NCBI RefSeq assembly: GCF_016773205.1
Contig: NZ_JAETWB010000008.1
Coordinates: forward strand, 62,001 to 126,000
Direction: 5' to 3'
DNA: 64,000 nt
DNA from: Belnapia arida
Lineage (GTDB): Bacteria; Pseudomonadota; Alphaproteobacteria; Acetobacterales; Acetobacteraceae
Shown here: positions 17,236 to 26,674 of the stretch, piece after piece
Position numbering within the stretch: position 1 is the first letter of the stretch
How the letters are laid out: the number at the start of each line of letters is the position of its first letter
Program-made: the position numbers and the translations under genes
Notes under the pieces: model-generated
Database searches by the model: none
The model's input: the letters and a program-made list of their open reading frames with translations, nothing else
Told to the model about the DNA's origin: nothing

Positions 17236-18384
17236 TCACGGCTTCTCGTTGGAGAAGACGACCGTGCCGCTGGCGCTGAACATGCCGCCTACGCCGTGGC
17301 AGACCGAGATCTTTGCGCCTTCCACCTGCGCCGGCGCCGTGCCGCGCATCTGCCGGATGCTCTCCTGCAGGGCAAACATGCCGTACATGCCAGTATGGGT
17401 GTAGGACAGGCCGCCTCCATTGGTGTTGAGCGGCAGCTTGCCCCCCGGCCGCGTGTTGCCCTCGCGGATGAAGCCCGCCGCCTCGCCCGGCTTGCAGAAG
17501 CCGAGATCCTCCAGCCCGTAGAGCGGCAGATGGGCGAAGGCGTCGTAGATCATCATGTGATCCACCGCCGAGCGGTCGATGCCGGCCGCCTCGATCGCCG
17601 TCGGCCCGGCCACGCGGAAGGCAGAGGAAGAGGTGAAGTCCTTCATCTGCGAGACCATGTTGGTCTCGACCGATTCGCCGGTGCCGAGGATGTAGACCGG
17701 CTTGGTCGGGAAGTCCTTCGCCCGGTCGGCGCTGGTCAGGATCAGCGCGCCGCCGCCATCCGTCACCAGGCAGCACTGCAGGATGCGGAAGGGGTAGGCG
17801 ATCATCCGACTGTTCAGCACGTCGTCGACCGTGATCGGGTCGCGGAACATGGCCCGCGGATTCTTGCCCGCCCATTCCCGCTGGACCACGGCGACCATCG
17901 CCAGGTCCTCATGGCTGACGCCGCGCTCCTTCATGTAGCGGAGCACGGGGATCGGGAAGAGCGTCGGCGGGCCGAAGGGACCATAGGGCACCTCGAACTG
18001 GCCGTTCAGGCTCTCCGGCTCCGGCGGGCGGGGCGTCGCGTTGATGCGCGACTTGCCGCTCTCGCCATGGGTGATGAGGATAGTCTTGGCATAGCCGGCA
18101 TGGATGGCCGCCGCCGCATGCCGCACATGCAGCATGAAGGAACAACCGCCCACCCCGGTGCCGTCCACCCATTTCGGCGTGATGCCGAGGTAGTGGGCGA
18201 TCTGCTGCGGCATCATCGGGCCGACGCAGGCGACGCCGTCGATGTCGCCCGGCTTCAGCCCCGTCTCCGCCATGGCGTTCAGCGCGGCATCGGCATGCAG
18301 CATGATCTGCGACATGCCCGGCACGGCGCCGATCTTGGTCGATTCCGCGGCGCCGACGACGGCGATCTCTCCGGGACGGATCAT
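17236..18384 (-). CDS. Thiolase-family protein (SCPx/acetyl-CoA acetyltransferase-like)
   Basis: A 382-residue thiolase-fold protein of the SCPx-like group, usually found with an OB-fold DUF35 partner in degradation of steroid side chains or other branched acyl-CoAs. It starts IAVVGAAESTKIG, has GVGGCSFMLHV with a candidate nucleophilic Cys near residue 87, and C-terminal NTNGGGLSYTH and CHGVGGMF resembling thiolase active-site loops. The ATG at 18384 has AAGGAG upstream and overlaps the stop of the OB-fold gene by one base, so the pair is coupled. Substrate is unknown; catalysis may require the partner. Confidence 0.9.
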   Translation of the reverse strand: MIRPGEIAVVGAAESTKIGAVPGMSQIMLHADAALNAMAETGLKPGDIDGVACVGPMMPQQIAHYLGITPKWVDGTGVGGCSFMLHVRHAAAAIHAGYAKTILITHGESGKSRINATPRPPEPESLNGQFEVPYGPFGPPTLFPIPVLRYMKERGVSHEDLAMVAVVQREWAGKNPRAMFRDPITVDDVLNSRMIAYPFRILQCCLVTDGGGALILTSADRAKDFPTKPVYILGTGESVETNMVSQMKDFTSSSAFRVAGPTAIEAAGIDRSAVDHMMIYDAFAHLPLYGLEDLGFCKPGEAAGFIREGNTRPGGKLPLNTNGGGLSYTHTGMYGMFALQESIRQMRGTAPAQVEGAKISVCHGVGGMFSASGTVVFSNEKP

Positions 18385-18800
18385 CACTTGCTCTCCTTCG
18401 CGGGGCGGAAGAGGGGCAGCGTGACCTCCTCGTCGAGCGGGGTGAAGGCGACTTCCATCGGCATGTCGAGCTGGAGCGCCTCCGGCGTCTGCTCGCAATC
18501 CACGACGTTGGTCATCAGCCGCGGCCCTTCCTCGAGTTCCACCACCGCGATCGCGTAGGGCGGGGTGAAGCCGGGGACGGGGCGGTGGTGGATGACGTAG
18601 CTGTGGAGCTTCGCCCGGCCCGAGGCCTCGAACACCTCCACGTTCCGCGTGCCGGTATAGGGGCTAAAGGGGCGCGGCGGGAAATAGGCCTTGCCCGTGT
18701 CGCCGCAGCGCTGCAGCAGCAGCTTGCCCTGCTTGCAGCCATCCCAGAAATGCTGGGTTTCGGGTGTTGGTTTCGGCTTCGGCCGACCCGGTGCGAGCAT
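18384..18800 (-). CDS. DUF35 OB-fold acyl-CoA-binding partner of the thiolase
   Basis: A 138-residue protein of the DUF35 family: an N-terminal helix (TQHFWDGCKQGKLLLQRC), a rubredoxin-like ribbon and a C-terminal OB fold. Normal members have four Cys in the ribbon. Here only the Cys in QRCGDTGKAYFPP remains and the second knuckle reads SPYTG, so zinc binding is probably lost. The ATG at 18800 has GGAGGA upstream; a longer form from 18842 has no such support. Coupled to the thiolase, whose activity such partners typically support by holding the acyl-CoA. Confidence 0.85.
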   Translation of the reverse strand: MLAPGRPKPKPTPETQHFWDGCKQGKLLLQRCGDTGKAYFPPRPFSPYTGTRNVEVFEASGRAKLHSYVIHHRPVPGFTPPYAIAVVELEEGPRLMTNVVDCEQTPEALQLDMPMEVAFTPLDEEVTLPLFRPAKESK

Positions 18801-18843
18801 GCGCCATTCCTCCCTTTCGATGGTGGCGGCGCACCCTGCCACG

Positions 18844-19713
18844 CTACAGGGCGGTCGCCCAGGCCTCCGGGATCAGCGCGTGGCCGGTGCCGTGCCGGAC
18901 CAGATGCAGGAAGCCGGGGAAATGCATGTGCATCCCGGCCACCGCCAGCCCCTCGCTCGCCACCATGTCGAAGACGCGGCGCCGCGTCGCCTCGGCCTGC
19001 GCCGGATCGATGTCGAAGGCCATGGTCACCTCCGGCCGCGGCACCTGGATCTCGGGCACATGAATGATGTCGCCCCAGATCAGCAGGCTTTCGCCCCCCG
19101 AGGCCAGCAGGTAGCCGCTATGCCCCGGGGTGTGGCCCGGGAAAGGCATGGCGGTGACGCCGGGGAAGACCTCGCCGCCGCTGAACAGCTTCAGCCGGTC
19201 CCGGTAAGGGGCCGACTGGTCGCGGCAGGCCTGGAAGTTGCGCTCGCGGCTGGCCTCGTCGGCCCCCGCCATGGCCGCGCCGTCATGCCAGAAGCGGTGC
19301 TCGGCCTCATGCATCGCCAGCTCCGCCCGGGGAAAGAGCGGCAGGCCATTGGCCGAGAGCCCGTTCGAATGGTCGGGATGCATATGGGTGAGGAAGACCG
19401 TGTCGATCTCGCCCGGATCCACGCCGGCCGCCGCCAGGTTGCGGAACAGCTTGCCCGCGCTCGCCGCCATCGCCGTGCCGCAGCCGGTATCGACCAGCGC
19501 CGTTCGCCCGCCGGAGCGGATGAGGAAGGTGTTCACCGCCGTCCGCCGCGGCACCGGGCGGAAGGCCTCGCGCAGCATCCGCGCGGCCTCCTCCGGAGCG
19601 ATGTTCTGGATGACGGCCATGGAGCCATCGAGATGCCCGTCACCAATGGCGGTGAGGGTGATGTCGCCGACCCGGCGGTGATAGACAGCCGGGACCTGTT
19701 CGGTCGGTAACAT
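18844..19713 (-). CDS. MBL-fold metallo-hydrolase
   Basis: A 289-residue metallo-beta-lactamase-fold hydrolase. The metal-binding motif THMHPDHSNG (HxHxDH) is near residue 111, the next His is in PGHTPGHSG near 195, and the bridging Asp is in IWGDIIH. The last metal His is probably in GMHMHFPG. The overall pattern resembles lactonases of the quorum-quenching type, but the substrate cannot be assigned. A GGAGGA site precedes the ATG. It is 43 bases upstream of the OB-fold/thiolase pair on the same strand and may be co-transcribed, in which case a thioester or lactone substrate would fit. Confidence 0.88.
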   Translation of the reverse strand: MLPTEQVPAVYHRRVGDITLTAIGDGHLDGSMAVIQNIAPEEAARMLREAFRPVPRRTAVNTFLIRSGGRTALVDTGCGTAMAASAGKLFRNLAAAGVDPGEIDTVFLTHMHPDHSNGLSANGLPLFPRAELAMHEAEHRFWHDGAAMAGADEASRERNFQACRDQSAPYRDRLKLFSGGEVFPGVTAMPFPGHTPGHSGYLLASGGESLLIWGDIIHVPEIQVPRPEVTMAFDIDPAQAEATRRRVFDMVASEGLAVAGMHMHFPGFLHLVRHGTGHALIPEAWATAL

Positions 19714-19767
19714 GGCCTGCGCTCCTCCAGTTCTTGGGTGCAGGCTATCGCCGCCGCCGCGCCGGCG

Positions 19768-22077
19768 CTACGCCCGGCGGATCTGCTCCAGGAACTCGCC
19801 GGCCCGGGCGTGGAGCGTGCCGGCATGACCGCCCAGCCCATCCGCCGCGCCGAGCAGGCTGGCCGAGGATTCGCCCGTCTCCCGCGCCGCGCGCTGCACG
19901 TCCTGGATGCGCCGGGCGACATCCGCCGTGCCGGAGGCCACCTGCCCGGCGCTGCGGGCGATCTCCTGCGTGGCGCTCCCCTGCTCCTCCACGGCGGCGG
20001 CGATCGCCGCCGTGACCTCGTTGATCCGCTCGATGATGCCGCCGATCGAGCGCAGTGCCGTGACCGCCTTGCCGGTCGCCGCCTGGATGCCGCCGACCTG
20101 GCTGGCGATCTCCTCCGTCGCCTTTGCCGTCTGGCCGGCGAGTTGCTTCACCTCGCTCGCCACCACGGCGAAGCCCTTGCCGGTCTCGCCCGCCCGCGCC
20201 GCCTCGATGGTGGCGTTCAGCGCCAGCAGGTTGGTCTGGCCGGCGATGTCGCCGATCAGCCGCACTACATCGCCGATGCGCTGCGCCGCCTGGGCGAGGC
20301 CCTGCACCGTCTCATCCGTCGCCCGCGCCTCGGCCGCGGCGTCGCGCGCGACGGCGGCGCCATCGGCTACCTGGCGGCTGATCTCGGCGACGCTCGCCGC
20401 CAGCTGCTCCGCGCTGGCGGCGACGGACTGCACGTCGGCGCCGGCCTGCTGCCCGGCCTCGGCCACCGCATCAGCCTCCCGCCCGCTGGTCTCGGAGGCG
20501 CTGGACAGGGCACGAGCCGCCTCCTGCATCTGCGCCGCGGCGGCCGAGACCGCACCGACCACACCGCCGATCTCCGCCTCGAACCGGTCGGCAAGCCGCG
20601 CCTGGGCCGTTACCAGCGACCAGACGAGCATGGCGTTGACGTACTGGCCCTTGCCATCGCGGATCGCGCTGACGCTGAGATCGAGCACCTCGTCGCCCAG
20701 CCGGATGCGCGCCTTGTGCGGCAGGCGGCTCGGGTCGCTGAGGAGGGCACGCTGGTGCTGCGGGTTGCGGTGCAGGATGTCGATGCTCTGGCCTGGCATC
20801 TCCTCCACCGGGCAGGGCAACCATTGGCCAATGCGGCGGAACAGCACCTGGGTCGCCGGGTTCATGTAGCCCATGCGGAAGTCGTCCCGCGGGTCGGCGG
20901 TCATCACCGCGATCGGCAGCTGTTCCAGCATCTGCTGCTGGGCGAAGGCGCGCTGCACCGTGCCGCGCAGCCCCTCCAGCGCGTTGGCGATGCCGCCGAT
21001 CTCGTCGCGCCGCCCGCGGTCCGGCACCTCGAACGCCGCATCGCCGGCGGCGATGGCGCGCACCGCCCCGGCCAGCCGCTGCAGCGGGGCGCCGATGATC
21101 CGTGCGCTGGCCCAGCCGGAGAGGGCGAGCAGCAGCGCCACCGCCGAGCCGATCCAGAGCGCGTTGCGCTCTACCCGGACCGATGCCGCCACGCTGGCCT
21201 CGCTCAGTTCTGCGGCCTCCGCCGCAAGCCGGCGCTCGGCAGCGGCCATGTGCGATTCCAGCGCATCGCGGATGGGGTTGCCGCGCTGGATGCGGAGGGC
21301 GGCGATGGATTCGACCAGCCGCACTACCTCGACCGAGGACCGGCTGGCCGCCTGTGCCAGTTCCGCCAGACGCATCAGGGGCACGCGGGCATTGCCTTCG
21401 GGCACAAGGGCGGCGAGCGCCCGTTGATGCACCCCGAGCTGGGCCGCGGCCCGGCGGACGCGGCGGGCCTGGGTCTCGTCCTCGGTCGCCAGGAAGCGCT
21501 GGATGCCGAGACGGACCTCGTTCACCGCCCCATGCAGAGTGCCGAGGCGCTGGCGGGCCTCCTCCCGCAGCTCGGCGGGAACGTCGAAATCGACCATCGA
21601 GGCGGCGGCCTCGTAGGCCTGGTCGTAATCCACGCTGGCACGGGCCAGGGGGCCGTCGCGCTCGGCGATCATCTGCTGCCGCTGCGCGGCCTGCTCGGCC
21701 GCGACCGCCCGGTACTCCCCGAGCGCCAGGACCGCTTCCGCCAGCATGTCCCGGGCGGCAGCGGAGGCGCTGGCGGCATCCAGCTCCTGCCGGGCCAGAC
21801 GCGCCTGCTCCTCCACCTGGGCGAGTTCCGCGGCCAGGCCATCCGGCCTCTGTGCAGTCATCAGGCCCCGGGCGGCGGTGCCGATGCGGGCGACATGCAC
21901 CGCCGCCTGCTGCGCCGACCGGGCCGCAGCGATGGCGGCGCGTTCCGCCACCCCTTGCTCGTGAGCGAGGCCGAGATCCCGGCGCATCAGCCCGACCATG
22001 CCGACCAGCAGCAGGACGGCGAGGATGGCGCTGGCGGCGAATTTGCGGCCGACCGAAAGGTCACGGAACAGGCGCAT
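19768..22077 (-). CDS. Methyl-accepting chemotaxis protein with a PAS-like insert
   Basis: A 769-residue chemoreceptor. TM1 is at about residues 13-31. A long helical periplasmic domain (four-helix-bundle type) follows, then TM2 at about 302-322 and HAMP at about 323-375. A PAS-like segment at about 380-500 ([10 protein letters not shown], then [15 protein letters not shown]) precedes the signalling coiled coil, whose hairpin tip reads [19 protein letters not shown] near 612-640. There is no C-terminal CheR-binding pentapeptide. The ATG at 22077 has AAGGAG upstream. No che genes are near, so it is an orphan receptor; the insert could add cytoplasmic redox or ligand sensing. The ligand is unknown. 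Confidence 0.92.
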   Translation of the reverse strand: MRLFRDLSVGRKFAASAILAVLLLVGMVGLMRRDLGLAHEQGVAERAAIAAARSAQQAAVHVARIGTAARGLMTAQRPDGLAAELAQVEEQARLARQELDAASASAAARDMLAEAVLALGEYRAVAAEQAAQRQQMIAERDGPLARASVDYDQAYEAAASMVDFDVPAELREEARQRLGTLHGAVNEVRLGIQRFLATEDETQARRVRRAAAQLGVHQRALAALVPEGNARVPLMRLAELAQAASRSSVEVVRLVESIAALRIQRGNPIRDALESHMAAAERRLAAEAAELSEASVAASVRVERNALWIGSAVALLLALSGWASARIIGAPLQRLAGAVRAIAAGDAAFEVPDRGRRDEIGGIANALEGLRGTVQRAFAQQQMLEQLPIAVMTADPRDDFRMGYMNPATQVLFRRIGQWLPCPVEEMPGQSIDILHRNPQHQRALLSDPSRLPHKARIRLGDEVLDLSVSAIRDGKGQYVNAMLVWSLVTAQARLADRFEAEIGGVVGAVSAAAAQMQEAARALSSASETSGREADAVAEAGQQAGADVQSVAASAEQLAASVAEISRQVADGAAVARDAAAEARATDETVQGLAQAAQRIGDVVRLIGDIAGQTNLLALNATIEAARAGETGKGFAVVASEVKQLAGQTAKATEEIASQVGGIQAATGKAVTALRSIGGIIERINEVTAAIAAAVEEQGSATQEIARSAGQVASGTADVARRIQDVQRAARETGESSASLLGAADGLGGHAGTLHARAGEFLEQIRRA

Positions 22078-22200
22078 CGGTGCATCTCCTTGTGCGCGGA
22101 GCATGCTCCCCAAGGTTTAAGGAGCGGCAAACGCCCCACTCGACAGGCCCGCCGCCCGGCGTCACCTTCCGCCCTCGCCGCGACGAAGGATGCGCCCCCG

Positions 22201-22839
22201 ATGCTGTTCGATTTCGAGACGCTTGCCCCGCAGGACTGCTACAAGCTGATCGTCTCCTCCGTGGTGCCACGGCCGATCGCTTGGGTCGTCACCCAGGATG
22301 CGGCCGGGGTGACCAATGCGGCGCCCTACTCCTTCTTCAACGCCTTCTCCTCCAACCCGGTGGTGGTCGGCATCGGCTGCGGGCCGAAGGCGCCGGGCGC
22401 ACCGAAGGACACCTGCGCCAACATCAAGGCGACCGGCGAATTCGTCGTCTGCCTGGTGCCGGAGCAGGCGGTGCATGAAATGAACGCGACGGCGGTGGAC
22501 TTCCCGGCCGGGGTGGATGAGATCGCCGAAGCCGGCCTCACCCGCCTCGCCTCCGCCAAGGTGAAGCCGCCGCGCATCGCCGAGAGCCCGGTGGCGCTGG
22601 AATGCGTCACCTACCAGTTGGTCCCGGCCGGGGAGCACACCATCGTGCTCGGCCGTGTCGTCGCCGTGCACATCCAGGACGATTGCGTGCTCGACCCAAC
22701 GAAGTTCTACGTCGACACGCCGAGGCTGAACCTGCTTGGCCGCATGCATGGCCGTGGCTGGTATGCCCGCACCACGGACCGGATCGAGGTGCCGCGCCTT
22801 ACCGTCGCCGAATGGGAGGCGAAGAAGGCCGCCAAGTAG
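22201..22839 (+). CDS. Flavin reductase-like domain protein (FMN-binding)
   Basis: A 212-residue protein of the flavin reductase/FMN-binding split-barrel family, which reduces or binds FMN, often for a partner monooxygenase. The domain runs from VVPRPIAWVVT near residue 20 through NAAPYSFFNAFS, the usual FMN phosphate and isoalloxazine loop, to NLLGRMHGRGWY at the end. It is divergent from the chemoreceptor and 6 bases before the permease gene. No obvious monooxygenase partner is adjacent. AAGGA lies about 11 bases before the ATG. Confidence 0.88.
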   Translation: MLFDFETLAPQDCYKLIVSSVVPRPIAWVVTQDAAGVTNAAPYSFFNAFSSNPVVVGIGCGPKAPGAPKDTCANIKATGEFVVCLVPEQAVHEMNATAVDFPAGVDEIAEAGLTRLASAKVKPPRIAESPVALECVTYQLVPAGEHTIVLGRVVAVHIQDDCVLDPTKFYVDTPRLNLLGRMHGRGWYARTTDRIEVPRLTVAEWEAKKAAK

Positions 22840-22845
22840 TCGCCG

Positions 22846-24465
22846 ATGGGCCGCGCTCCGCTCTGGGCGCTGCTCGCCCTGCCGCTCGCTGCCCTGGTCG
22901 CCGCGCCGCTGCTGGCCGTGCTGGCCGCGGCGGCGGGGCCGCTGGGCGCGGCCTCGCGGTACATCGTCGGCACCACCCTGCCGGAGATGCTGGGCAACTC
23001 CGCCCTGCTGGCGCTCGGCGTCGCGGCGATCACCGCCCTGGTCGGGACGGTCACGGCCTGGCTCGTCACCGCCTGCCGCTTCCCCGGGCGCCGGGTACTG
23101 GAGGTGGCGCTGCTGCTGCCGATGGCGATGCCGGCCTATGTCTGCGGCTATGCCTATACCTGGCTGCTCGATGTCGCCGGGCCGGTGCAGACGGCGTTCC
23201 GCGGCGCGACCGGGCTGCGCTGGGGGCAGTACTGGTTCCCCGAGATCCGCAGCCTGGCCGGCGCGGCGCTGATGCTCGGGCTGGTGCTCTACCCTTACGT
23301 CTACCTGCTCTGCCGCAGCGCCTTTGCGCAGCAGAGCCTCGGGTTGGTCGAGGCGGCGCGGACGCTCGGGCAGTCGCTGACGGGGTGCTTCTTCCGCCTC
23401 GCCCTGCCCATGGCGCGGCCGGCCATCGCCGGGGGCGTGGCGCTGGCGCTGATGGAGACGCTGGCGGATTTTGGCACGGTGCAGCATTTCGGCATCCGCA
23501 CCTTCACTACCGGCGTCTACGAGGCCTGGTTCAGCCTGGGCGACCGGGGCGCGGCCAGCCAGCTCGCCGCCTGCCTGATGGGGCTGGCGGCCATGCTGCT
23601 GGTCTTTGAGCAGGCGAGCCGCGGCGGCCGGCGCTTCCATGCGACGACGGCACGGGAGGCGCCGTTGCGGCCGGCGCCGCTGCGGGGCTGGCGGGCGGCG
23701 GCGGCCTGCCTCGCCTGCGCGCTGCCGGTGGCGCTCGGCTTCCTGGTGCCGGCGGGGACGCTGCTGACGCTGCTGCTGCAGGTCGGCGATCCGCTCTCGC
23801 CCGAGCGCTTCCTGCCCTTCGCCCGCAACAGCGTGACGTTGGCGGGACTCGCGGGGCTGCTGGCCGTCCTGCTGGCGGCGCTGCTCGGCTGGGCGGCCCG
23901 GCTGCATCCGCGACCGGCACAGCGGGCGGCGCTTCGCGTCGCGGGGCTCGGCTATGCGCTGCCAGGCTCGGTGATCGCGGTCGGCACGCTGGTGCCGCTC
24001 GGTCTCTTCGACAATGCGCTCGATGGGTGGATGCGGGCGCGCTTCGGCCTCTCGACCGGGCTGCTGCTGTCGGGCGGCATCGCGGCGCTGGTCTTCGCCT
24101 ATCTGGTGCGCTTCCTGGCCGTCGCGCTCTCGGCGGTGGAGGCGGGGCTGGCGGGGCTGCGGCCGAGCCTGCGCGAGGCGGCGCGCAGCCTTGGCGCCGG
24201 GCCGGCCGCTTCGGTGCTCCGGGTGGAATTGCCGCTCGCCCGTGGCAGCCTGCTCACCGCAGGCCTCCTCGTCTTCGTCGACACGATGAAGGAGTTGCCG
24301 GCGACGCTCATCATCCGCCCCTTCGACTTCGACACACTGGCCGTCCGCGTCCACAACCTCGCCGCCGATGAGCGGCTGGCGGAGGCCAGCACCTCGGCCC
24401 TGTTGATTGTCGCGGCGGGGCTGCTGCCGGTCCTGGCACTTACCCGGGCCTCACGCCCTCGCTGA
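22846..24465 (+). CDS. Fe(III)-type ABC transporter permease (two-domain FbpB/AfuB-like)
   Basis: A 539-residue inner-membrane permease with about twelve hydrophobic segments and two binding-protein-dependent transport domains. The EAA loops are around EAARTLGQSLTGCFFRLALP (near residue 170) and the second-half REAARSLGAG (near 445), each contacting an ATPase. The duplicated layout is typical of ferric-ion and some sulfate/thiamine systems. Neither binding protein nor ATPase is adjacent, so it is a split system. Only 6 bases separate it from the flavin reductase; the pairing would suit reductive release of iron, but this is inference. The ribosome-binding site is weak. Confidence 0.88.
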   Translation: MGRAPLWALLALPLAALVAAPLLAVLAAAAGPLGAASRYIVGTTLPEMLGNSALLALGVAAITALVGTVTAWLVTACRFPGRRVLEVALLLPMAMPAYVCGYAYTWLLDVAGPVQTAFRGATGLRWGQYWFPEIRSLAGAALMLGLVLYPYVYLLCRSAFAQQSLGLVEAARTLGQSLTGCFFRLALPMARPAIAGGVALALMETLADFGTVQHFGIRTFTTGVYEAWFSLGDRGAASQLAACLMGLAAMLLVFEQASRGGRRFHATTAREAPLRPAPLRGWRAAAACLACALPVALGFLVPAGTLLTLLLQVGDPLSPERFLPFARNSVTLAGLAGLLAVLLAALLGWAARLHPRPAQRAALRVAGLGYALPGSVIAVGTLVPLGLFDNALDGWMRARFGLSTGLLLSGGIAALVFAYLVRFLAVALSAVEAGLAGLRPSLREAARSLGAGPAASVLRVELPLARGSLLTAGLLVFVDTMKELPATLIIRPFDFDTLAVRVHNLAADERLAEASTSALLIVAAGLLPVLALTRASRPR

Positions 24466-24681
24466 GGCGGCTCGCGATCCTCACCGGCGAGATGTGTTGA
24501 CGTAGCAGTCGCAATCATGGTTTCCACCCTCAACCGAATCGCTCCGGCGGCGGCTGGCCATCGATAGATCGAAACTCCCCGCCGCCTTGCGCCCGTCTAC
24601 ACGTTGAAGTTGTACTCAGCTCCCGGACTCGCGCATATCGCGATGCGCGGTTGTCCTGTCACGATCGGTGGTTCGACCCAG

Positions 24682-26220
24682 ATGCCCAACCTGGCCGCAT
24701 TCTTCGATACCGACTCGCTGGCGCCCCATGGCGTTTGTCTGCTGTGGCGGCCGGAGCTGCTTTGGTTGCACATCGTCTCGGACGCGCTGATCGGCCTCGC
24801 CTACTGGTCAATCCCAGTGGTGCTCCTCGTCATCGCGCTGCGCCGGCGGGACCTTGTCTTCCCCTGGGCCTTCGAGCTGTTTGCGCTCTTCATCCTGGCC
24901 TGCGGGGCGACGCACTTCCTGTCGATCTGGACCCTTTGGTACCCGGATTACGGCCTCCAGGGCGCGCTGAAGGCCGTGACGGCGGCGGTTTCGGTGGTCA
25001 CTGCCATTGCACTCTGGCCGCTGCTGCCACGGGTGCTGGCCTTGCCCTCCGCCAGGGAACTGGCCGATGCCAATGCGGCCCTGTCGCGCGAGATCGCCGA
25101 GCGGCGCGAGGCCGAGAGCCGGGCGCGGCAGAGCGAGGCGCGGCTCGCCGGCTTCTTCGAACACATGTCGGATGCACTCTTCGTGGTCCGGATGGAGCGG
25201 GGCGGCTTCGTCTTCGAGACGGTAAACCCGAGTTTCTGCCGCCTCTTCGACCGGTCGCGCGAAACCGTGGAGGGCAGCGGCCCGGCGGCGCTGCTGGAGG
25301 CCGCGCCGGCCGCCGAACTGGACCAGGCCTTCCAGGCCTGCCTCGCCAGCGGCGCGCCGCGCGACTGGGAGAGCGCCGTGACCGGCGCCGAGGGCATGCG
25401 GCACTGGCACACCGTGCTGGCCCCGCTGCCGGTACTCGACGGCCAGCCGCGCCGCCTGCTCGGTAGCCTACGCGATGTGACCGAGCTGCGCCGGCTCCAG
25501 GCCGACCTGGTGGAAGCGGCGCGGCGGGCCACCATCGGCGCCATGTGCGCCGGCGTCGCGCACGAGATGAGCCAGCCGGTCAACATCATCAGCCTTTGGG
25601 CCGATCGCGCCCGCACCGCGCTCGAAGCCGCCACCCTGCCGCAGCGGGCGATTGAGGTGATCCTCGGCCAGACCCGCCGCCTCGGCGTCCTGCTGGAACG
25701 GATGCGGGAGCTGGCCCGCGACGCCCCGGGCGCGGCCGAGACCTTCGACGCCGCCGAGGCCGCCGCCGCCGCGGTGGAGGTCGCTCGCCGCTCCTGGGCG
25801 CTCGACCGCATCGAAGTCACGATCGATGCGCCGGAGCCGGCCCCGGTGCTCGGCCGCTCCGCGCAATTCGAGCAGGCGCTGCTGCACCTGCTGGAGAACG
25901 CGCGCGACGCGGTGCTGCGCCGCCGGCGGCAGGAGCCGGATGCGGCGGCGCAGATCCATGTCACCCTGCGCAGCGGGCCGCAGCAGGGACAGCTCACGCT
26001 CGCGGTGCAGGATACCGGCGGCGGGGTCTCGGCCGCGCTTGGCCCGCGCATCCTGGAGCCCTTCGTCACCAGCAAGGATCCAGGCGAGGGCACCGGTCTC
26101 GGCCTGCCCATCGCCGCCGGCATCCTGCGCGGCATGGGTGGCCGTCTCGCCTGGCTCAACCGTGGGGCGGGGGCGGTGTTCCAGGTCGCCCTGCCGCTGG
26201 CGCAGGACCGGCCTGCATGA
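24682..26220 (+). CDS. Sensor histidine kinase with ETR1-type ethylene-binding domain
   Basis: A 512-residue hybrid of three parts. Residues 25-115 are three membrane helices matching the ethylene-binding domain of plant ETR1 and cyanobacterial Etr1. The sequence has SDALIGLAYWSIP (Asp34, Tyr41, Ile44, Pro45) and ILACGATHFLSIW, whose Cys74 and His78 align with the copper ligands Cys65 and His69 of ETR1. A PAS-like domain spans about 150-270. The kinase has H-box GVAHEMSQP (His294), N-box LLENARDA (Asn406), DTGGG and GEGTGLGL. ATG at 24682 gives the family's usual N-terminus; TTG 24604 and ATG 24643 are possible earlier starts. It overlaps its response regulator by ATGA. Ethylene as the signal is inference. 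Confidence 0.9.
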   Translation: MPNLAAFFDTDSLAPHGVCLLWRPELLWLHIVSDALIGLAYWSIPVVLLVIALRRRDLVFPWAFELFALFILACGATHFLSIWTLWYPDYGLQGALKAVTAAVSVVTAIALWPLLPRVLALPSARELADANAALSREIAERREAESRARQSEARLAGFFEHMSDALFVVRMERGGFVFETVNPSFCRLFDRSRETVEGSGPAALLEAAPAAELDQAFQACLASGAPRDWESAVTGAEGMRHWHTVLAPLPVLDGQPRRLLGSLRDVTELRRLQADLVEAARRATIGAMCAGVAHEMSQPVNIISLWADRARTALEAATLPQRAIEVILGQTRRLGVLLERMRELARDAPGAAETFDAAEAAAAAVEVARRSWALDRIEVTIDAPEPAPVLGRSAQFEQALLHLLENARDAVLRRRRQEPDAAAQIHVTLRSGPQQGQLTLAVQDTGGGVSAALGPRILEPFVTSKDPGEGTGLGLPIAAGILRGMGGRLAWLNRGAGAVFQVALPLAQDRPA

Positions 26221-26597
26221 CCCCCGCCCCGCTCCGCGTGCTGATGGCCGAGGACGAGCAGCTCGCCGCCGAAGTGTTGGAGGAGGGGCTGCTCGATGCC
26301 GGCTTCGAGGTGCTGACCGCACCGGACGGCGAAGCGGCGTTGGAGATCGCCCGCACCGGCACGCGCTTCGACGTGCTGCTGACCGACCTCCGCATGCCCC
26401 GGCTCGATGGACGGGAGCTGATCGCCCGGCTGCGTGCCGGGCGGCCGGAGCTGCCGGTGGTGGTGATGACCGGCTATCCGCCGAATGGCGGCAAGACCGA
26501 GTTGCATGACGGCTCCGCCCCGCTCGAGTTGCTGACCAAGCCGATCGAGCTGACTCGGCTGGTGGACGCCATCCGTCAGGTTGCGAAGCGCGACTGA
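26217..26597 (+). CDS. Single-domain response regulator
   Basis: A 126-residue receiver domain with no output domain. The acidic pocket is AEDE near residue 11, the phospho-acceptor Asp is in LLTDLRMP (near 57), Thr is in VMTGYPPNGG and Lys is in LLTKPIE. The ATG overlaps the kinase stop, so kinase and receiver are made together and surely form a two-component pair. Without a DNA-binding part it must act by protein contact or pass phosphate on. The next gene begins about 78 bases downstream. Confidence 0.93.
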   Translation: MTPAPLRVLMAEDEQLAAEVLEEGLLDAGFEVLTAPDGEAALEIARTGTRFDVLLTDLRMPRLDGRELIARLRAGRPELPVVVMTGYPPNGGKTELHDGSAPLELLTKPIELTRLVDAIRQVAKRD

Positions 26598-26674
26598 CCT
26601 TTCGGTTTCGTTGCAATGGCTTGCCTGGCGGGTCCTGCGGCCAATCTCCCTGCGGCAGCAGCGGGGAGATCGGC

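Noticed and set aside
19738-22200. Long plus-strand open frame antisense to the chemoreceptor, in frame with the flavin reductase
   Set aside because: The sequence is His/Arg-rich shadow translation with no motif. The flavin reductase starts at ATG 22201.
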